Below, piece by piece: positions 60,339 to 64,000 of a DNA stretch of 64,000 nucleotides. The translations under genes were made by a program, and so were the position numbers. Under the pieces are notes generated by a model. That model made no database searches, was not told where the DNA came from, and saw only the letters and a list, made by a program, of their open reading frames with translations. Within the stretch, counting starts at the first letter, position 1. Each line of letters opens with the position of its first letter. Origin of the DNA: an uncultured Bacteroides sp. (GTDB lineage Bacteria; Bacteroidota; Bacteroidia; Bacteroidales; Bacteroidaceae); assembly GCA_949289265.1 (NCBI GenBank), contig CASENE010000104.1, positions 32,329 to 96,328 on the forward strand, in the 5' to 3' direction.

Positions 60339-62670
60339 TCAGTCCGCCCGTCGCAGCAGTTTCTGGTTGCCGCTCCGGCTCTTGAAGTTCGTCTTCACCG
60401 CATTGAACGTATAGCGTACCGTCAGGTTCGCGCCTCGGGTGTCATACCGGTTCCGTCGCCAATAGCTTGTGTCCCCGTAATTGTTTTCCCACCAGGGGGT
60501 CACTCCTTTGGCAAACAAATCCTGTCCCTCCACAGCCACATACAACTTGTCCTTGCAGAACTTTCCGGATATGCCCACGTTCGTGTTCAGCGAATACCCG
60601 ATTTTCTGCGTGCCGTCCCGCCAGGGCGGTATAGTAGGTGTTGGCATACACTTCGAAATGCTTGCAGAATCCATAGCTGACGTAGATGCCCAGCGAGGTA
60701 TGGTAGTTTTGGTAAGAGGTTATCTTCCCTAAGTACGGGTATTTGATGTATGCTCCCGTGAAGTATCCGAAGGCCGACAGATACAGCGTCTTGTGCGACA
60801 GCGCATATTCCAGCCCTACGTCCCACTCCTGCGAATGGTCGATGTTTTCCGGTCGTTCCACCAGGATGTTGGGATTCTCTTCCCCATGCCCGTAGACAGA
60901 CACGATGGGATTTTTTCGGTAATAATAATTCGCCCGTAAGGTCAGTGCCGCCCAGTTGGCCGTGAACGAGAACGTATTGGTAAACGTAGGTTCCAGCAAC
61001 GGGTTGCCTGTCCAGTAGTGCAGCGAGTCTTCATAGTTCACTATCGGGCTCAACTGGCTGAACGACGGCCGGCCGATGGTGCGGCGGTAGCTGAGGCTGT
61101 AGTTAGCCCGGTCGTTGGGCGTATAGCTGATACGTGCATTGGGGAAGAAGTCCGAATACGTCTTTCGCAAGGTGGTCAGTTCGCCGCCTTCGGTCGCTTT
61201 CGTGCGCGTGTAGTCATACTCATAGCGCAGTCCCAGCGTCAACCCCACCTTGCCCCAGGTCTGTTGATACGTCCAGTAAGCCGCCAGCCATTTGTTTTGT
61301 CGGTTCAGGTGTTGAAGGCCCTCGTCGATGCGCGTGCCCGAATGATTTTGGGTATAGCCCGCTTCCACGCCTATCCTTTCCGCATCCTTGCCGGCCAGCC
61401 GGAAAGAATAATCTCCGTTGAAGGTATAAATGTCATAGTCGCTGTAGTTCAGCGTAGGCGTCAGATACGTCTGTGCAGTCGTCAGATTCCTCTCTTCCAC
61501 TTCTTTCGCAGTCTCATTGTGCCGGGTGGCGTAGTCTGCAATCAGTGTCAGTGCTGAATGTTCGTTGCGGTTCCATACATAACTGGCCGACACGCTGTGC
61601 GACTTTTCCTCTTCTGTTCCGTCCGATGCTTCTTTCTTGCGGGTCTGCCGTCCGTTGTTGTCCAGCAGCAGGTCGTGGCTGGTGTAAGTATCCGCATTCC
61701 TGAAGTTGCCCGAATATTGCACCCCCAGCGTATGCTTGGGCGAGAACGTAAAGTTCAGGCCGCCGAACACGGTGTACCGGTTTGATTCCGCCCCGAAACC
61801 GCCGTCCGAACTGTTGCGGAACACATCGTTTTCGCTATGCCGGATGACTGTCTCGTAAGCGTCATACGAGCGGTTCTCCACCCGGTTGTAGCTGAACGAC
61901 AAGTTGCCCGACACGATGCCGCTTTTGCCCGTCAGGTTGATGCGCGGATTCTCTGCATATCGTCTTCGCAGCGTGAACGAGTTTGTCACGCTGGCCCCCA
62001 GAAAATCTTTCAGTTGTTTCTTCAGGTGGATGATTACCACCGCCTGCGTCCCGTTCTTGTAGCGCGCGTCCGGTTCGCGGATAATCTCTATGCTGTTCAC
62101 GTCGGTCGACGACAGCACTTCCAGTTCCGACTGGTCTTTCACCTGCCTTTCGTTGATGTAGACAAGCGGGCTTCCGGCTCCTGCCACCCGGATGTTGCCC
62201 ATACCGTCCACCATCACTCCCGGCGTCCATTTCAGCATGTTCTTCAGGTTGCCTGCATCCCCGATGTGCGTGCCCTGCACATTGCGGATGGTATAGTTGG
62301 GCCCATCCTTCACTATCTCGTTCTTTTTGGCCCGCACCACAACCTCCTGCAACTGGAAGTTCCGCCGGTAGAGCGTCACCTCGCCCACGTCGTTGCGTCC
62401 CGGTTGCAAGGTTTTTCGCACCACTGCCGGCTCGTATCCGTCGGCCGAGAAGTTCAATACAGCCTCCCCCGTCGAGTCTACGGCAAACTCAAAGTCCGGT
62501 TCATAAAAACTGCCCGTGATGTTCTTCAGCGAGTCGTGTGCATACCTCATCTCGATGCGGAAAATCATTTCCTCGTTGTCTGCCGAAACCACTCTTCCGG
62601 CCACCTTGTTTTGAGCGACTGCCTGCAGTGCCAGTCCGCAAAATGCGATGATAAGACCGATGTTCTTCAT
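60339..62670 (-). pseudogene. Outer-membrane beta-barrel receptor (TonB-dependent type), frameshifted near the 3' end
   Basis: About 777 residues if repaired. Signal peptide ends LALQAVAQ. A carboxypeptidase-like domain (AGRVVSADNEEMIFRIEM) is followed by a plug (QEVVVRAKKNEIVKDG, GAGSPLVYINERQVKDQSELEVLSSTDVNSIEII) and a long barrel (NARISYTPNDRANYSLSYRRTIGRPSFSQLSPIVNYEDSLHY), as in the outer_membrane_beta-barrel_3 family. Near 60617-60619 the frame shifts: YANTYYTALA continues in the next frame as DGTQKIGYSLNTNVGISGKF and ends LLRRAD at 60339. One extra G in a GGG run explains it. The unshifted frame instead runs on to 60442 with nonsense sequence. Loss of about 90 residues would remove the last strands. 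It could be a sequencing error. Confidence 0.8.
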
Positions 62671-62706
62671 GTTTATTAGTTTTTGATAGATTTCCTGCTT
62701 ATTCCT

Positions 62707-62724
62707 ATGCTAAAAACGTGCCAA
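62707..62724 (-). promoter_or_regulatory. Sigma-54 (RpoN) promoter of the beta-barrel receptor
   Basis: The minus strand reads TTGGCACGTTTTTAGCAT. GG (-24) and GC (-12) are separated by exactly 10 bases; the match to TTGGCACN5TTGCT is high, with one change in the -12 part. The start codon lies 37 bases downstream of the element. No sigma-ABfr box competes here. Confidence 0.75.
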
Positions 62725-62778
62725 AACAGCTATCTATCAGATATACAACAAACAAGAGGATACAGCCCCCAAAGAGTG

Positions 62779-62816
62779 TGTCTAATAATTAGACAGCAGT
62801 GTCCAATAATTAGACA
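62779..62816 (-). promoter_or_regulatory. Two 17-bp dyads, probable enhancer-binding sites
   Basis: TGTCTAATAATTAGACA (62779-62795) and TGTCCAATAATTAGACA (62800-62816). Centres are 21 bases apart, two helical turns. They lie about 65-86 bases upstream of the -24 element, the normal place for an NtrC-type activator. Confidence 0.75.
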
Positions 62817-62844
62817 CTTCGCCTTCCCGATGTATCTGCCATAT

Positions 62845-62880
62845 AAGTAGATGTTCATAATTAGTTTATATCATATAGAT
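62845..62880. repeat. Element B, left-end fragment
   Basis: AAGTAGATGTTCATAATTAG matches the first part of element B with a few changes and then diverges. It lies about 18 bases before the full copy 3. Confidence 0.5.
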
Positions 62881-62898
62881 TTGATACCTTTGCCTTAT

Positions 62899-63078
62899 AA
62901 GTAGATGCGCAAAATTAATTGATACTATCTTTAGAAGTGACAGTGAGTTACAGGAAGTTAGAAGAAATGATGAACCAATAGCTGCCCCGGCGATATACAT
63001 AAAGGCATTGGCTTCTGACTTCTGGAGCGAAGCGAAAACTCCTTCTAACTTCTTTTGACTCTTTCTGACTCCTGGAAG
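62899..63078. repeat. Element B, copy 3 (diverged)
   Basis: Begins AAGTAGATGCGCAAAATTAA; keeps TTGATACTATCTTTAG, CTGCCCCGGCGATATACA and TGGAGCGAAGCGAAAACTCC. Its arms read GAAGTTAGAAG and CTTCTAACTTC, so the stem is preserved by paired changes relative to copies 1 and 2. The right end lacks the TATAAACTAAAT tail. Confidence 0.8.
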
Positions 63079-63101
63079 CGCAGGAGCATGCACGTCAGAA
63101 A

Positions 63102-63148
63102 AAGCGGGAGAGCCTCCTGCCCTTTCCCGGCATTCCGCTCTCCCGCTT
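63102..63148 (-). terminator. Terminator of the DUF6266 gene
   Basis: AAGCGGGAGAG (63102-63112) pairs with CTCTCCCGCTT (63138-63148). On the minus strand it is followed by TTTTTCTG. Confidence 0.85.
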
Positions 63149-63167
63149 CTTCATGCAGGTTCACTGC

Positions 63168-63860
63168 TTATCCCAATGGCGTTTCGCCACTGCCGCCTCC
63201 CGTTCCGGTACCGCCACCGGGTTGTTGGGTGCTGGCTTCATTTTGCAGGCACGTGCTGTTCGACACTTCCCGACCGTCCGCGCTGCAAAAACTCAGGTAG
63301 ACAGCCAGCGCATCTTCGGCCCATGCCGTCGGCAAAGTCAGTTCGGCCGTGCCGTCAGCCCGTGTGCCCGCCTGTGTGTCATACACTGCCTCGCCTTTGT
63401 CCTTGTCATACGCCAGCACCATCGCCACGTCATCAGCCTTTGCACTTCCCACGCCGCTGTTGTCTGTCCAGCTGAAAGTCGCCTTTCCGCCTTCCACCGT
63501 CACGTCGGCGTCCGCTGCCTTGGTCAGCGGCCCCTTGCTCAACAATGCTTTCTGGAAGTTTACGGTCGCGCCGGCCTCGCAGCCCTCCACGGCATTTTTC
63601 AGCACCTCCGACATAGCCGCGCTGAAAGTCGACTGGCCCGCTCCGCAGTTCCTGTAGCCGATGCGCAAGTACGGCGTCACCGTTTTCAGGAAATCCATGG
63701 CGGCAGCAAACCGCTTTCTTTGGCACTGCTGTTTTTCCGTGTTGGCATCCGCATAACTGTTCGCCAGCGAACGCATGTAGCTGATGGAGTTCCACGTGCT
63801 TCCTACCACGGTTCCCACTTTTCCCGAGAAACCTCCCAGGATACCTTTCTTGATAATTCC
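63168..63860 (-). pseudogene. DUF6266 protein gene lacking its start
   Basis: About 231 codons. The first sense residues, IIKKGILGGFSGKVGTVVGS, match the DUF6266 N-terminus (normally M, one or two residues, then IxKGILGGFxGKxG). Upstream of ATT at 63857 come only two codons and a stop, and no ATG. A GTG at 63818 would remove the conserved opening. The C-terminal part ends Gly/Thr-rich. The missing start coincides with the edge of the transposase-bearing element to the right, so the element most likely cut off the start codon and promoter. Confidence 0.7.
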
Positions 63861-63910
63861 GGATCAGCGGATAATCCCGGTTGGCGGTAGAAATTCTCAA
63901 GAATATTGAG

Positions 63911-63918
63911 TAGCTTTG
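63911..63918 (+). promoter_or_regulatory. -7 box of the transposase gene
   Basis: TAGCTTTG fits TAnnTTTG, 4 bases before the ATG, so the message would be almost leaderless. Confidence 0.4.
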
Positions 63919-63922
63919 CGGC

Positions 63923-64000
63923 ATGAAAGCAGACGACCTCCTCAGAGCCATCCTCCCGGATGTGCTGATAGACAATTTCGACGTGGTGAACTTCGAGAAA
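63923..64000 (+). CDS. ISAon1-type transposase N-terminal protein, first 26 codons
   Basis: MKADDLLRAILPDVLIDNFD followed by VVNFEK resembles the opening of ISAon1-family transposase N-terminal region proteins of Bacteroidetes (M..xLLxLILPxxLxxNFDLV). The gene continues beyond the right edge. The assignment rests on 26 residues. Confidence 0.5.
   Translation, partial: MKADDLLRAILPDVLIDNFDVVNFEK

Larger units (their letters stand above)
63862..64000 (+). mobile_element. Left end of an ISAon1-type insertion sequence (partial)
   Basis: Begins next to the broken DUF6266 start, with GGATCAGCGGATAATCCCGG as the probable terminal sequence, and carries the promoter and start of a transposase gene that runs out of the window. 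The other end, and therefore the inverted repeats, cannot be seen. Confidence 0.5.

Overview
The window is a piece of a Bacteroidales chromosome (Bacteroides or a close relative). Evidence: the mraZ-to-ftsZ division cluster has the Bacteroidetes gene order; there is a SusC/SusD polysaccharide utilisation locus (PUL); promoters fit the Bacteroides form TTTG-N19/20-TAnnTTTG; and there are fimbrillin-type lipoproteins and DUF6266, DUF3575 and ISAon1-type genes. The backbone is unusually GC-rich for the group. One block (about 5.38-9.30 kb) is clearly AT-rich and foreign-looking. The species cannot be named from sequence alone.

Layout. 1-5.2 kb: the 5' part of topA (leftward) and a secreted tricorn-type protease. 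5.3-9.3 kb: AT-rich accessory block with the tail of a probable polymorphic toxin, its likely immunity gene, a zinc-ribbon/OmpA membrane protein, an intact IS982-family insertion sequence, a DUF2971 gene and a possible structured RNA with its own promoter. 9.3-13.5 kb: small membrane protein, WYL regulator, gyrB, rpsT, tRNA-Glu. 13.5-19 kb: palindromic repeats and a three-gene fimbria-like surface operon. 19.3-20 kb: recO. 20.5-37.1 kb: the leftward division/peptidoglycan cluster mraZ-rsmH-ftsL-PBP-murE-mraY-murD-ftsW-murG-murC-ftsQ-ftsA-ftsZ-yqeY. 37.5-50.4 kb: a beta-mannan-type PUL with AraC regulator, sodium/sugar symporter, GH130 phosphorylase, SusC, SusD, a surface lipoprotein, an unassigned clan-A glycosidase, a GH26 mannanase and a decayed esterase. 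50.7-54.7 kb: DUF3592 protein, M48 protease, ECF sigma factor, and two acyltransferases resembling the glycine-lipid pair GlsA/GlsB. 55-59.2 kb: a TolC/HlyD/MFS tripartite efflux operon. 59.5-64 kb: comF, a frameshifted outer-membrane receptor behind a sigma-54 promoter, a DUF6266 gene that has lost its start, and the first codons of another transposase.

How it works together. The division cluster supplies lipid II precursors (MurE, MurD, MurC, MraY, MurG), the septal synthase (FtsW plus a PASTA-bearing PBP) and the divisome (FtsL, FtsQ, FtsA, FtsZ), with MraZ sites at its head. In the PUL, GH26 would cut mannan at the surface, SusC/D would import the pieces, GH130 would phosphorolyse them, and the symporter would move the sugar across the inner membrane. 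An 18-base word shared by the symporter and susC promoters, each copy exactly 60 bases from the -7 box, ties both to the adjacent AraC regulator.

The most unusual feature of the window is its intergenic repeat content. Two copies of a palindromic element (A) are present, one split by a second element (B). B itself occurs three times plus a fragment. A third hairpin (E) shares end sequences with A. Several intergenic regions hold arrays of a short word followed by its complement. The other regulatory highlight is a sigma-54 promoter with two 17-bp dyads spaced two helical turns apart.
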